Positions 7,574 to 17,547 of a stretch of 64,000 nucleotides of DNA are shown piece after piece. The translations under genes and the position numbers were made by a program. The DNA lies in the NCBI GenBank assembly GCA_023252155.1, contig JAHEXJ010000001.1, forward strand, positions 13,553 to 77,552, in the 5' to 3' direction. This DNA comes from Actinomycetes bacterium. Lineage in GTDB: Bacteria; Actinomycetota; Actinomycetes; Nanopelagicales; Nanopelagicaceae. The notes under the pieces were generated by a model. The model saw only the letters and a program-made list of their open reading frames with translations. It searched no databases and was not told where the DNA came from. Each line of letters starts with the position of its first letter. The first letter of the stretch is position 1.

Positions 7574-9523
7574 GTGTCCGATCTATGTGGTCAACTCATT
7601 GATGGGCGCTATGAACTTCTGGAGAAATTAGCCAGCGGAGGCATGGCGACTGTTTACGTCGCCCTGGATACTCGACTTGATCGAAAAGTTGCCGTGAAAA
7701 TCATGCATCCCCATCTTGCGGGCGATGAAATATTTGTGAACCGATTCATTCGAGAAGCTAAGGCTGCCGCCGCCCTCTCGCACCCCAATATCGTGGCAGT
7801 TCAAGACCAAGGGTGGAATCAGAGCGGTATCCCAGCGGTCTTTTTGGTAATGGAATTAATTGAAGGCAATACCTTGCACGACTATATTTTTGAGCAAGGG
7901 GCACTTTCGCCGGCCGAAGCAATTCATTTCCTCATGCCCGTGCTAAGCGCTGTGGCTGCAGCTCACAAAATTGGAATAGTCCATCGCGATCTAAAGCCTG
8001 AAAACATACTCATCTCCACCAATGGACGTGTGAAAGTCGCGGACTTCGGATTAGCCCATGGAAACTTGATCGGCCACACGCTCACGGCAGAATCAAGCGT
8101 TATTTTGGGAAGTGTTTCCTACCTCTCCCCTGAACAAGTGCAAAGGGGGGTCGCAGATACGAGAAGCGATGTCTACTCCCTCGGAATAATTGCCTTTGAA
8201 TTACTAACGGGCGAGAAGCCATTTTCAGGTGACTCGCCGATCAACATTGCATATCGACATGTAAATGATCGAGTACCGGCTCCCTCTTCAATTGTTTCAG
8301 GAATCCCCGAGACGCTAGATGCCTTAATTGTGCGTGCCACACGCGTTAATCCTGATGAACGCCCGAGAGATGCTGGTGAATTTCTTGAGCAAATGCGCGC
8401 GATACAAGTTGAACTCGATCCCAAGCGAAGCCAATTGAGTTTGGAATTGGATTTGCCTCCAGTAGTAATCAGAGAGAAATCTCGCAAAACAAAGCGAGTT
8501 TCGTCTCCACTAAAAGCGATGTCATCTGGCAAAGTGTTGCCCATGAAATCTTCGACCGGTGGCAAAACGCCGAAAGACAAGCCATCGCGAACTACAGGCA
8601 TAAGCACTACTGCAAAGCGACGCAAGGCAAGCGCAAGAGTTCGCAGGAATAGGTGGATAGCAGGAATTTTGGCGCTCTTTGTTGCCGGCGGCATCTGGTA
8701 TGCCACAGCCGGAATGAAGGGCGGGGTAGGAGTCCCAAGTGATCTCGTGGGTATGAGCACCAAGGATGCGACAACTGCCCTTAAGGTAGTAGGACTTGAT
8801 GCGACAATTTCAGACCAGGTATTTAGTGAAATCGTTCCAAAGGGAAAAATCATTTCGACTGACCCTGGCGGTGGAGGCAAAGTCAAAGCGGGAGGAATGG
8901 TCTCCCTTGTTGTATCCAAAGGACCAGAACGTTTCTCTGTTCCGACGGTGAAGGGATTAACACAAGACGCGGCAACCGCACTCTTGCAAAAGAACTCGCT
9001 TAACGTTGGCAACGTTAAACAAACGTTCAATCCAACAATCGCGCAAGGCATCGTTATCAGTTCAACTCCGGCGGCCGGCACGTCGCTTCGACGCGATGCT
9101 CAGGTAGACCTGCTTGTCAGCCAAGGTCCCGAGCTCCTTGTTCTCAATTCCTATGTTGGAAAAAGCGGTGATCAGGCGCTCACCGAACTCACCAATGCAG
9201 GTTTCGTAGCATCGACTACATATTCCTACAGCGACACCGTTGCAATAGGAGCAGTCATCAGCCAAACCCCCGATGGCAGCGGAGGCACTGCGCCTAAGGG
9301 AACAAAGATTGCACTTGTAGTTTCGCAGGGCAGCGAATCGGTTTTTGTGCCGAACGTTTACTCCTTTACGGAGGCTAAGGCCACTGCAATGCTCCAGGAC
9401 TTGGACCTCAAGGTCAGCGTGAAGAAGATCGGCACACGGGCCAATAAGACGGTTACGAATATTTCGCCAGTTGTCGGTACTAAAGTGAAACGTGGCAGTA
9501 CGGTCACCATCACAGTAGGGTAA
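7574..9523 (+). CDS. Ser/Thr protein kinase with four PASTA domains
   Basis: 649 residues. The kinase domain (about 11-280) has GGMATVY in the P-loop, VAVKIM lysine, HRDLKPEN catalytic loop, ADFGLA and SPEQ. A basic juxtamembrane linker follows, then one membrane helix (WIAGILALFVAGGIWY, about 363-380) and four extracellular PASTA repeats to the C-terminus, each ending in a TVxLVVS/KGP-like strand. PASTA domains bind peptidoglycan or muropeptides, so this is a cell-wall-sensing kinase. By position it corresponds to the PknL locus of mycobacteria, but the PASTA architecture is that of PknB (family knowledge). Confidence 0.95.
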   Translation: MSDLCGQLIDGRYELLEKLASGGMATVYVALDTRLDRKVAVKIMHPHLAGDEIFVNRFIREAKAAAALSHPNIVAVQDQGWNQSGIPAVFLVMELIEGNTLHDYIFEQGALSPAEAIHFLMPVLSAVAAAHKIGIVHRDLKPENILISTNGRVKVADFGLAHGNLIGHTLTAESSVILGSVSYLSPEQVQRGVADTRSDVYSLGIIAFELLTGEKPFSGDSPINIAYRHVNDRVPAPSSIVSGIPETLDALIVRATRVNPDERPRDAGEFLEQMRAIQVELDPKRSQLSLELDLPPVVIREKSRKTKRVSSPLKAMSSGKVLPMKSSTGGKTPKDKPSRTTGISTTAKRRKASARVRRNRWIAGILALFVAGGIWYATAGMKGGVGVPSDLVGMSTKDATTALKVVGLDATISDQVFSEIVPKGKIISTDPGGGGKVKAGGMVSLVVSKGPERFSVPTVKGLTQDAATALLQKNSLNVGNVKQTFNPTIAQGIVISSTPAAGTSLRRDAQVDLLVSQGPELLVLNSYVGKSGDQALTELTNAGFVASTTYSYSDTVAIGAVISQTPDGSGGTAPKGTKIALVVSQGSESVFVPNVYSFTEAKATAMLQDLDLKVSVKKIGTRANKTVTNISPVVGTKVKRGSTVTITVG

Positions 9524-9527
9524 GCAA

Positions 9528-10379
9528 ATGTCGCATCCACGAATTGGCGCCCATGTACCTACGAGCGGCGGGATGGCTAAGCGTTCGATTGCTTACGCGC
9601 AGACCATCAAAGCAGAGGCGATTCAAGTATTTGCCTCCAATCCTCGTGGATGGGCAATGCCAGAAGCTAATCGAGAGGCTGACGATGCCTTTCGCGCCAA
9701 AACTGCTGAATTTGATATCGCCGCCTACGTGCATGCGCCTTATCTCATCAACTTAGGTTCACCAACTGTTGCAACCTACGAGAATTCACTCGCGTCAACA
9801 AGATATTCCTTGCAACGTGGAGCTGAGATTGGAGCACTCGGAGTCGTCATCCATACAGGGTCGGCCGTAGATGCCGATCATGTTGCAAAAGCATGGACTC
9901 AAATTCACGACGGAATGATGCCGATCCTGGAAGCCCTTCCGGCCGACTCCCCCAGTTTGCTTTTAGAACCTACTGCAGGTCAGGGCCAATCCCTTGTGAA
10001 ACGACTAGAAGATTTGGTGCATTATCTTGACGCACTCGAACACCACCCGAAGGTTGGAATTTGTCTGGACACCTGTCACGTGTTCGCCGCAGGTCATGAC
10101 ATCAAGAAGAAAGGTGGCATGACGGAGATGCTCGATTTGCTTGTATCCATTGCGGGTCTTGAGCGCTTCCAATTGATACACGCTAATGACTCGATGGATG
10201 TTTGCGGCGCTCTAAAGGACCGACATCAGAATCTTGGCGAAGGCGAAATTGGCTTAGATCCATTTAAAGAACTCCTCGCACACCCCGCGGTGGCGAATGC
10301 TCCTCTGATTCTGGAAACGCCAGGTCAAGAACCCGAGCACGGCAAAGAAGTCGCACTACTTAAGAAATTCCGCGGATAA
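9528..10379 (+). CDS. nfo: Endonuclease IV (AP endonuclease)
   Basis: 283 residues of TIM-barrel AP endonuclease. Metal-ligand blocks are AYVHAPYLINLGSP, GVVIHTGSA, LLLEPTAGQG, CLDTCHVFAAGHD, LIHANDS and the DRHQNLGEGEIG motif, ending in LETPG. It cleaves abasic sites using a tri-zinc centre in base excision repair. ATG 9528 follows the kinase stop by four bases. The mutM glycosylase in this window (60293-61129) would feed it substrate. Confidence 0.95.
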   Translation: MSHPRIGAHVPTSGGMAKRSIAYAQTIKAEAIQVFASNPRGWAMPEANREADDAFRAKTAEFDIAAYVHAPYLINLGSPTVATYENSLASTRYSLQRGAEIGALGVVIHTGSAVDADHVAKAWTQIHDGMMPILEALPADSPSLLLEPTAGQGQSLVKRLEDLVHYLDALEHHPKVGICLDTCHVFAAGHDIKKKGGMTEMLDLLVSIAGLERFQLIHANDSMDVCGALKDRHQNLGEGEIGLDPFKELLAHPAVANAPLILETPGQEPEHGKEVALLKKFRG

Positions 10380-10381
10380 AA

Positions 10382-11224
10382 ATGCGTTTGAGGTTAGCTC
10401 CTGTTGCCCTGCTCGCAGTCGCTGCAATGTGGGGTGCGGCGTTCGTTCTCATGAAAGATGCGATCAAACGTCAAGATGTAAACAGTTTTCTTTTCACTCG
10501 CTTCGCCGTCGCTGCAATCGTGATGATCCTTCTAAAGCCAAAAGTCATCAGATATTTTTCCCGTGATCTAGTCTTAAGGGGTTTTATCGCTGGATGCTTC
10601 CTCGGAACCGGCTACATCCTGCAAACATTGGGATTGGCAAGAACGACCGCGGCCGTAACAGGATTTGTTACTGGCATGTATGTGATCGCCACTCCTTTGA
10701 TTGCCGCCGTTGTTTTGCATCAACGAATATCACGCCGGACGTGGACATACGTCCTCATTGCAACAGTCGGCCTTGCCCTTCTCTCTCTTCACGGTTGGTC
10801 GGTTGGGTTCGGGGAAATCTTGGTTCTCGGCAGCGCTTTTGCCTTTGCCTCGCATATCATCGCCTTGGGTCAGTGGAGCAGTGGTCGCGATGCTTATGCA
10901 CTGACCGTTGTTCAGCTTGGAACCTGCGCCGCCTTAGCTGGCGTCGCATCGCTAAAAACTGGCTATCACCTTCCACCCGATAAAGGGGTGTGGGGCGTAG
11001 TTGTCTTCACGGCCGTTTTTGCAACAGCCATCGCATTCATGATCCAAACCTGGTCCCAAGCCCATATGTCCCCCACCAAAGTGGCGGTGATTCTAACTAT
11101 GGAAGTCGTCTTCGCGGCCATCTTTGCCGTCATATTCGGCGGAGAGAGCCTTACCCTTCAAATTGGCCTCGGTGGAGCACTCGTAGTTGGGGCGATGTAC
11201 ATGATCGTCCTTCAAGAAGCGTGA
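10382..11224 (+). CDS. EamA/DMT-family transporter
   Basis: 280 residues with ten predicted membrane helices arranged as two EamA repeats. Signatures include WGAAFVLMKDAI near the start, GTGYILQTLGLARTTA, and a second-half WSQAHMSPTKVAVILTMEVVFA. It probably exports or imports a small metabolite; the substrate is unknown. It starts two bases after nfo and is followed after 12 bp by threonine aldolase, so it is likely in the same operon. A second DMT transporter is at 18723. Confidence 0.87.
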   Translation: MRLRLAPVALLAVAAMWGAAFVLMKDAIKRQDVNSFLFTRFAVAAIVMILLKPKVIRYFSRDLVLRGFIAGCFLGTGYILQTLGLARTTAAVTGFVTGMYVIATPLIAAVVLHQRISRRTWTYVLIATVGLALLSLHGWSVGFGEILVLGSAFAFASHIIALGQWSSGRDAYALTVVQLGTCAALAGVASLKTGYHLPPDKGVWGVVVFTAVFATAIAFMIQTWSQAHMSPTKVAVILTMEVVFAAIFAVIFGGESLTLQIGLGGALVVGAMYMIVLQEA

Positions 11225-11236
11225 GAGGATAAATCC

Positions 11237-12286
11237 ATGCGCGTAGATCTTCGTTCTGACACGGTAACCGTCCCTTCCGATGCTATGCGTGAAGTCATGG
11301 CTCATGCCCCCGTAGGTGATGATGTTTATGGAGAAGACGAGACTGTTAACTCACTCGAAGAACGCGTTGCGGCCCTATTCGGCAAAGAGGCTGGGGTTTT
11401 CACACCATCGGGTTCATTAGCCAATCAACTCGCAATAAGAATGCTCGTTGCACCGGGCGAAGAGCTCATTGCCGAAACCTTTTCGCATATTGTGCGTGCT
11501 GAACTTGGAGCAGCTGCAACATTTAGCGGCATCACTACGCGTACGTGGCCAGCAGAGCGCGGATTGCTTCGAGCAGATGATCCTATGGAAATTGCCCGAC
11601 CGTCCTCCGGTCCCTACCAAGTCTCCACCACTGCCATTGCCGTTGAGAACACACACAACTTCGGTGGCGGTACGGTTCAGCCACTCGATGAGATTGCAAA
11701 GCTGCATCACGCAGCAAATGAAGTGGGTATCTTGCTACACCTGGACGGAGCGAGGATCTGGAACGCACATGTTGCAAGTGGAGTGCCCTTCATCGAGTAC
11801 GCCAAGTACTTCGAAACAGTCAGCGTCTGCTTCTCTAAGGGGTTAGGCGCTCCCGTTGGATCGATGATGCTCTCAACAAAGGAAAAAGTGGCTAAGGCTC
11901 GAATTTGGCGCAAGCGCTACGGAGCAGGAATGCGCCAAATTGGAATACTTGCCGCAGCGGCGCACTTTGCACTTGACACCAATTTGCCCTTACTCGCCCA
12001 GGATCATCGCCGCGCAAAATTCATCGCCCAGCAATGCCATGACGTGGAACCTTCGGTAATCAATCCAGCATTCGTCGAAACCAATATCGTAAGTATGGAT
12101 CTGACTCAACTACCACTTTCGGCTTCTGAGTTTGCGCAGATGGCAAAAGATGAGGGTGTTCTGATTAGTTCGTTGGGACCAAAATTCGCCCGACTTGTCA
12201 CTCATATTGATATCGACGATGCAGCGATGAAGTACGCCGCAGATGTTCTTGCTGCTACTTTAAAGCGCGCCCTCATGGCGAAGTAG
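11237..12286 (+). CDS. ltaE: Low-specificity L-threonine aldolase
   Basis: 349-residue PLP enzyme of fold type I that splits threonine/allo-threonine into glycine and acetaldehyde. DLRSDTVTVPS near the N-terminus, GDDVYGEDETVN, LHLDGARIWNAH (PLP-binding Asp) and VCFSKGLGAPVGS (PLP Lys) are diagnostic. GAGAGGAT precedes ATG 11237 as ribosome binding site. Its 3' end overlaps the convergent ogt gene by 27 bp. Confidence 0.93.
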   Translation: MRVDLRSDTVTVPSDAMREVMAHAPVGDDVYGEDETVNSLEERVAALFGKEAGVFTPSGSLANQLAIRMLVAPGEELIAETFSHIVRAELGAAATFSGITTRTWPAERGLLRADDPMEIARPSSGPYQVSTTAIAVENTHNFGGGTVQPLDEIAKLHHAANEVGILLHLDGARIWNAHVASGVPFIEYAKYFETVSVCFSKGLGAPVGSMMLSTKEKVAKARIWRKRYGAGMRQIGILAAAAHFALDTNLPLLAQDHRRAKFIAQQCHDVEPSVINPAFVETNIVSMDLTQLPLSASEFAQMAKDEGVLISSLGPKFARLVTHIDIDDAAMKYAADVLAATLKRALMAK

Positions 12287-12754
12287 CCACTCTTTCGCAT
12301 TGAGACCGTAGGCATAATTCCCTAGTGCTCCGCCTGTTTTTACAACGCGGTGACACGGAACCACAACAACGATCGCGTTCTTGGCGCATGCAGTACCGGC
12401 TGCGCGAACTGCAGCAGGTGACCCTGCACGTTGCGCCAAATCAGCGTACGAAAGCACTTTGCCAGCCTTAATCTTTCGCATTGCCTTCCACGCCGCTTGT
12501 GAAAAATGCGCGCCTGGTTGTCTTACCGCGATTGCATTAATTGCTTCGATATCACCGTCGAAATAATCATCAACCAAATCAGAGATGACAGGAATGCGTT
12601 TAACGCGATCAATGCCTCGTTGGGCATCGGCATCGTCTAGTGAACTCACCAATGCATCAAAGGTTCCAAAATTGGCTCCGAGCAGAACGTGCTCATCTGC
12701 CATGAGATGGATGATGCCTATGGGGGTTTTCATCGTCGTGTAGAGCAAAGTCAT
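12260..12754 (-). CDS. ogt: Methylated-DNA-protein cysteine methyltransferase
   Basis: 164-residue suicide DNA repair protein. The active-site motif IVVVVPCHRVV with the acceptor cysteine is intact, as are the preceding helix-turn-helix (GKVLSYADLAQRAGSPAAVRA) and the C-terminal GLNAKEWLLRHE. It transfers O6-methyl groups from guanine to itself. It follows aroG by 9 bp on the same strand, so it may share that transcript. Confidence 0.94.
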   Translation of the reverse strand: MTLLYTTMKTPIGIIHLMADEHVLLGANFGTFDALVSSLDDADAQRGIDRVKRIPVISDLVDDYFDGDIEAINAIAVRQPGAHFSQAAWKAMRKIKAGKVLSYADLAQRAGSPAAVRAAGTACAKNAIVVVVPCHRVVKTGGALGNYAYGLNAKEWLLRHEGAL

Positions 12755-12763
12755 TGAGACAGA

Positions 12764-14107
12764 TTAGCGATCGCGAAGCATCTCCGCTACGAGAAAAGCC
12801 AATTCCAATGATTGGGCGTGATTGAGCCGTGGGTCGCATGCAGACTCATATCTAGTGGCCAAATCATCGTGTGAAATCTGTTCGCCGCCCCCAACACACT
12901 CGGTGACATCATCACCGGTGAGTTCGATATGTATTCCGCCAGGATGGGTTCCGAGAGATTTGTGCACTTCGAAGAATCCCTTTACTTCATCAAGTACGTC
13001 ATCAAATCGGCGAGTCTTGTAGCCACTGGGCGCCTCATACGTGTTGCCGTGCATGGGGTCACACACCCAGAGGACCTGTGCGCCAGACTTAGTAACGCCA
13101 TCCACTAGTGAGGGCAGAGCCTCGCGGATCTTGCCCGCACCCATGCGCGTTATGAAGGTAAGTCGTCCCGGTTCGCGGTTTGGGTCCAATTTATCGATGA
13201 GTCGCATAGCGTCATCTACGGTGGACTTGGGTCCGAGTTTGACGCCGATGGGATTGCGTATTTTGGATGCAAACTCTACGTGGGCGCCATCTAATTGACG
13301 GGTGCGCTCACCGATCCATATGAAATGCGCAGAGACGTCGTATGGAAGTTGGGTTCGAGAGTCGATGCGGGTTAGCGCCTTCTCGTACTCCATGATCAAG
13401 GCTTCGTGCGAGGAGAAGAACTCGACAGTTTTGAACGCGGCAGGATCGACACCGGCAGAGCGCATGAACTCCAGCGCACGCCCGATTTCATTGGCCATTT
13501 CCTCGTAGCGCATTCCAACGGAGGAATCACGGATGAAGCCCTTGTTCCATTCATGAACTTGTCGAAGATCGGCGAAACCGCCCTGGGTAAAGGCGCGTAC
13601 GAGATTAAGGGTGGCCGCAGACGTGTGGTAAACCTTGAGAAGTCGTGCCGGATCGGGAGTTCGGGCCGCGAGGCTAAATTCAAGGTCGTTGACTGCATCC
13701 CCGCGATAAGCAGGAAGGGTTATCTCCCCGCGTGTTTCCAGATCATTCGATCGCGGCTTTGCGAACTGACCAGCCATGCGCCCAACTTTGATGACGGGCA
13801 AGCTTGAGTAGTACTGAAGTACCGCGGCCATCTGCAAAATTGTCTTGATTCGGTTGCGAATTGAATCGGCGGTCGCCGCTATGAACGTTTCAGCGCAATC
13901 ACCACCTTGCAACCAGAACGCCCTGCCCGCTGCTGCTTCGGCAACGCGGGCTTTGAGGTTGTCGCACTCACCAGCAAATACCAATGGCGGATACGTCTTA
14001 AGTTCTGCAACAGCTGCCCGGACAGCAGGGCCATCTGAGCCGCCCGGCCAGTTGGGCTGTTGGGCCGCAACAAGGCCAGGGGCAAAGAGGGAATCCAAAG
14101 TGGTCAT
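12764..14107 (-). CDS. aroG: 3-Deoxy-7-phosphoheptulonate (DAHP) synthase, class II
   Basis: 447-residue plant-type/actinobacterial class II DAHP synthase, the first enzyme of the shikimate pathway. Clear markers are QQPNWPGG, PPLVFAGECDNL, FWLQGGDCAETF, VGRMAGQFAKPRS, WIGERTRQLDGAH and WVCDPMHGNT with the HPGGIHIELTGDDVTEC metal-binding block near the C-terminus. AGGAA just before ATG 14107 serves as SD, and TACGCT eight bases upstream may be the -10 of a very short leader. ogt follows in the same direction. Confidence 0.96.
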   Translation of the reverse strand: MTTLDSLFAPGLVAAQQPNWPGGSDGPAVRAAVAELKTYPPLVFAGECDNLKARVAEAAAGRAFWLQGGDCAETFIAATADSIRNRIKTILQMAAVLQYYSSLPVIKVGRMAGQFAKPRSNDLETRGEITLPAYRGDAVNDLEFSLAARTPDPARLLKVYHTSAATLNLVRAFTQGGFADLRQVHEWNKGFIRDSSVGMRYEEMANEIGRALEFMRSAGVDPAAFKTVEFFSSHEALIMEYEKALTRIDSRTQLPYDVSAHFIWIGERTRQLDGAHVEFASKIRNPIGVKLGPKSTVDDAMRLIDKLDPNREPGRLTFITRMGAGKIREALPSLVDGVTKSGAQVLWVCDPMHGNTYEAPSGYKTRRFDDVLDEVKGFFEVHKSLGTHPGGIHIELTGDDVTECVGGGEQISHDDLATRYESACDPRLNHAQSLELAFLVAEMLRDR

Positions 14108-14150
14108 AGTTTCCTAGCGTAGAGAAGTCGAAGATGATCGCGTCGTGCGA

Positions 14151-15176
14151 TTATCCAAAGAAGATCTCAGCCTCCTTGTAGAGAGAAGGATCGACAAGTT
14201 TCAATTTCTCGGTAGCCGAGGCAAGTGGAACTCGGACGATATCGGTGCCATGCAAGGCAACCATTTTGCCCCAGTCACCCTCGTGGGCTGCCGTGATTGC
14301 GTGCAAACCAAAACGAGTGGCAAGAACTCGGTCAAAGGCCGTAGGTGTGCCGCCTCGCTGAATGTGTCCCAAAACCGTGCTTCGTGCTTCCTTGCCCGTG
14401 CGCGCTTCGATTTCTTGCGCGAGCCAGTCGCCGATTCCTGAAAGTTTCACGTGGCCAAAGGCATCAAGTGTTTGATCCTTGATGACCATATCCCCATCCT
14501 GCGGTATTGCTCCTTCGGCCACCACGATGATGGGCGAGTAATTGACTTTGAAACGCGATTCGACCCATTGGCAAACTTGATCGAGAGAGAATTTCTGCTC
14601 GGGAATCAGAATGCATGCAGCACCACCTGCTAGTCCAGAGTGCAAGGCAATCCAACCCGCATGGCGCCCCATGACCTCAACGACCAGGGCGCGATGGTGA
14701 GACTCGGCAGTTGTATGAAGCCGATCAATGGCTTCAACGGCGATATTGACAGCCGTATCAAATCCAAAGGTGTAATCGGTGTTGTTGAGGTCGTTATCGA
14801 TTGTCTTGGGAACGCCGATGACTTTGACCCCGAGTGCATCGAGTTTGGTGGCCACTCCGAGGGTATCTTCGCCGCCGATCGCAATCAGGGCATCCACTCC
14901 ACTCGCAGATAGATTCTCGCGAATGCGATCGATTCCGCCATCAATTTTAAATGGGTTGGTTCGCGACGAGCCAAGAATTGTTCCGCCACGAGGCAAGATT
15001 CCTCGGGTGGCTTGGATGTCGAGTTTCATCGTTAAGCCTTCGAGTGGCCCACGCCATCCATCGCGAAATCCGACAAACTCATGGCCGTACTCTTTTTCGC
15101 CTTTACGGACGACTGCACGAATTACAGCATTTAAGCCAGGGCAATCTCCGCCACCAGTTAGGACACCAATACGCAT
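14151..15176 (-). CDS. pfkA: 6-Phosphofructokinase with PPi-type active site
   Basis: 341 residues of the PFK-A family. The residues that distinguish phosphoryl donors are GGEDT at 101-105 (Asp where ATP enzymes have Gly) and PKTIDND at 123-129 (Lys instead of Gly). Both are the combination known in PPi-dependent enzymes such as that of Amycolatopsis methanolica, so PPi use and reversibility are predicted. Fructose-6-phosphate motifs VEVMGRHAGW and GHIQRGG are present. TTGGAG lies upstream of ATG 15176. Confidence 0.93.
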   Translation of the reverse strand: MRIGVLTGGGDCPGLNAVIRAVVRKGEKEYGHEFVGFRDGWRGPLEGLTMKLDIQATRGILPRGGTILGSSRTNPFKIDGGIDRIRENLSASGVDALIAIGGEDTLGVATKLDALGVKVIGVPKTIDNDLNNTDYTFGFDTAVNIAVEAIDRLHTTAESHHRALVVEVMGRHAGWIALHSGLAGGAACILIPEQKFSLDQVCQWVESRFKVNYSPIIVVAEGAIPQDGDMVIKDQTLDAFGHVKLSGIGDWLAQEIEARTGKEARSTVLGHIQRGGTPTAFDRVLATRFGLHAITAAHEGDWGKMVALHGTDIVRVPLASATEKLKLVDPSLYKEAEIFFG

Positions 15177-15328
15177 CGCAATTTACTCCAACGCTCGATT
15201 AAGAAATGGGCATCTGTAGCCCGTAGAGGGTCAACGCTGACAACGCGGAGTCTATCGCCCAGACGGCAAGAGCTTGTCCGTGGGAAATGAAGATTGCATC
15301 ACTTCGCCGGACTCTGGTAGGAACGCAC

Positions 15329-16258
15329 ATGGCCCTAACACCAGAAATTGAGCATTACCTGGCAGAGCGAGCAGCAGCAGGGGCTCCGCAGGTCTGGCAA
15401 GTGCCCGTGGCGGAGCTACGGGAAGGAACGTACGCAAAAATCGCCCTTGTTGGGGTTCCGGAGGAAGTCTTCTCAATCCAAGACCGGTACATCCCGGGAC
15501 CTACCGCCGATCTCCATATACGAATTTATCGACCTAATGACCGCGAAGATCTCCCTGCCTTGGTCTACTTCCACGGTGGCGGATGGGTGCTGAACTTTCT
15601 TGATATTTACGATACCGAATTGAGTTCACTCGCGAACAAAAGTAATTCTGTGGTGATAACCGTCAACTATCAGAAAGCACCGGAGCATCCATATCCAACC
15701 CCCTTCGATGATTGCTACGCCACTTACGTATGGGTTCACAAGAATGCAAAATTGCTAGGCATTAATCCAGAGAAGATCGGGGTCGGTGGCGAAAGTGCAG
15801 GCGGAAATTTGGCCTCGGCCGTGGCGCTGAAAATCCGCGACACATCCGGCCCATCGCCCGCCTATCAACTGCTTATCAACCCGTGCAATGAGCGAGATTT
15901 CGATTCGGATTCATACCAGAAATTCTCGACTGGGTTCGGGCTTTCTCGTCAGGGAATGCAGTGGTACTGGGAGCAATACCTCCAGGGTGATCTTCACGAC
16001 CAGGATCCATACGCATGCCCATCCACCGCAAAAGATTTCACCAATCTTCCCCCGGCAATTCTTGTAACCGCGGAATTCGATCCCTTACGCGATGACGGCG
16101 TCAAGTACGAACGACTCCTTCGCGAGGCCGGTGTTCCCACGCATTACAAGGAATACAAAGGAATGATCCACGGGTTCATGAGCCTTGGCAAAGTAACTCC
16201 GATGTCCGAGGTCGCACTTAAAGATTGCGCGGAATCAATCCGAAAAATCGTCGGTTAG
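15329..16258 (+). CDS. HSL-family esterase/lipase (alpha/beta hydrolase)
   Basis: About 309 residues with the hormone-sensitive-lipase signatures: oxyanion motif HGGGW, nucleophile elbow GGESAGGN, acid in EFDPLRDDG and catalytic His in GMIHGF. It hydrolyses short-chain esters; the natural substrate is unknown. I prefer ATG 15329 ([11 protein letters not shown]), preceded by TAGGA, over ATG 15287. It ends four bases inside the convergent glgC gene. Confidence 0.88.
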   Translation: MALTPEIEHYLAERAAAGAPQVWQVPVAELREGTYAKIALVGVPEEVFSIQDRYIPGPTADLHIRIYRPNDREDLPALVYFHGGGWVLNFLDIYDTELSSLANKSNSVVITVNYQKAPEHPYPTPFDDCYATYVWVHKNAKLLGINPEKIGVGGESAGGNLASAVALKIRDTSGPSPAYQLLINPCNERDFDSDSYQKFSTGFGLSRQGMQWYWEQYLQGDLHDQDPYACPSTAKDFTNLPPAILVTAEFDPLRDDGVKYERLLREAGVPTHYKEYKGMIHGFMSLGKVTPMSEVALKDCAESIRKIVG

Positions 16259-17478
16259 GGAGTAACCCGAACGCCTTTGCCAACTACGACGATGCCACCC
16301 GGCGAGATCGTAAAGCGCTCACGATCGCGTTCGAGATCAACGCCAATTTGTGCGCCAGGTTCGACAACAACGTTTTTGTCCAAAATTGCCCGCCGAACAA
16401 CAGCGCGGTCGCCAATCTTCACCGATGGCATTAGTACTGACCCATCCACAAACGCGCCTCCAGAAACAACGACGTCGTATGACGCAACTGTGCGATTGAG
16501 ATGCCCTCCCGCAATGATTGATCCGGCCCCGACAATGGAATCTTGGGCGATTCCGCCTTCGCTGAATTTTGCAGGCGGCAGAGAAGGTGGGTTGGTCAGA
16601 AGCGGCCACTCGCGGTTGTACAAGTTAAAGATCGGGTGCACGGAAACCAGGTCCATGTGAGCGTCAAAATACGCATCAATTGAACCTACGTCCCGCCAAT
16701 ATCCCTTATCGCGATCGGTAGCGCCGGGCACCACGTTATTTGCAAAGTCATAAACTTTGGCCGAACCGTTTTTGGTCAGCATCGGAATAATGTTGGCGCC
16801 AAGATCGTGTCGACTCTCTAAATCTTCTGAATCCAGGATGAGGGCTTCTTCCATGACGTCCCGTCGGAAGATGTAATTTCCCATGGAAACTAAGCACATA
16901 TCGGGAAAGCCCGGCATTGCAGGCGGATTTGCCGGTTTTTCGTGAAATGCCTTGATCGTTATTCCATCATCTGCAAGTTCGATCACTCCAAATTCGCTGG
17001 CTTCCGATCTGGCGACTCGAATTGCTGCAACGGTGACACCGGCTCCTGTGTTCAAGTGCTGATCAAACATCTGGCTGGGATCCATCCGATACACGTGATC
17101 GGCTCCGAATACCAGGATGTGTTTGGGATCTTCATCGTGGATGAGGTTGAAATTCTGCAAAATCGCATCAGCGCTTCCGGTGTACCAGCGTGGGCCCAAC
17201 CGCTGTTGCGCAGGAACCGGAGTGATGAAGTTACCTAGCAACGTCGACATACGCCATGTCGTGGTGATGTGCTTGTCGAGCGAGTGAGATTTGTACTGAG
17301 TCAGAACCGCGATCTTAAGCATCCTCGCGTTAACCAAATTAGAAAGTACAAAATCTACTAAGCGGTAAGAACCGCCAAAGGGAACGGCGGGCTTTGCGCG
17401 ATCAGCAGTAAGGGGCATCAACCGCTTGCCTTCTCCACCTGCAAGAACTATTCCTAAAAGCAGGGCTCGTCGCGGCAT
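16255..17478 (-). CDS. glgC: Glucose-1-phosphate adenylyltransferase
   Basis: 407 residues. The N-terminal nucleotidyltransferase domain begins [14 protein letters not shown] and contains [15 protein letters not shown] and [11 protein letters not shown]. The C-terminal left-handed beta-helix carries hexapeptide repeats ([12 protein letters not shown] onward). It makes ADP-glucose for glycogen synthesis. It is divergent from the GT4 glycogen synthase with 69 bp between starts, the same arrangement as Rv1213/Rv1212c in mycobacteria. Confidence 0.96.
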   Translation of the reverse strand: MPRRALLLGIVLAGGEGKRLMPLTADRAKPAVPFGGSYRLVDFVLSNLVNARMLKIAVLTQYKSHSLDKHITTTWRMSTLLGNFITPVPAQQRLGPRWYTGSADAILQNFNLIHDEDPKHILVFGADHVYRMDPSQMFDQHLNTGAGVTVAAIRVARSEASEFGVIELADDGITIKAFHEKPANPPAMPGFPDMCLVSMGNYIFRRDVMEEALILDSEDLESRHDLGANIIPMLTKNGSAKVYDFANNVVPGATDRDKGYWRDVGSIDAYFDAHMDLVSVHPIFNLYNREWPLLTNPPSLPPAKFSEGGIAQDSIVGAGSIIAGGHLNRTVASYDVVVSGGAFVDGSVLMPSVKIGDRAVVRRAILDKNVVVEPGAQIGVDLERDRERFTISPGGIVVVGKGVRVTP

Positions 17479-17484
17479 GGCGTA

Positions 17485-17490
17485 ACGATA
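17485..17490 (-). promoter_or_regulatory. -10 element of glgC
   Basis: On the minus strand TATCGT, six bases (tacgcc), then ATG at 17478; predicted leaderless. Confidence 0.65.
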
Positions 17491-17547
17491 GCCTTCTCCT
17501 TGCGAGCCGCCTAGACCTTGACATCTGCGCGGCGATTAGGAGGTGTG

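Noticed and set aside
8173-9081. 302-codon open frame antisense to the PASTA kinase
   Set aside because: It lies fully inside a gene with clear kinase and PASTA domains; Ser/Thr/Pro-rich translation without any domain; a shadow of codon bias.
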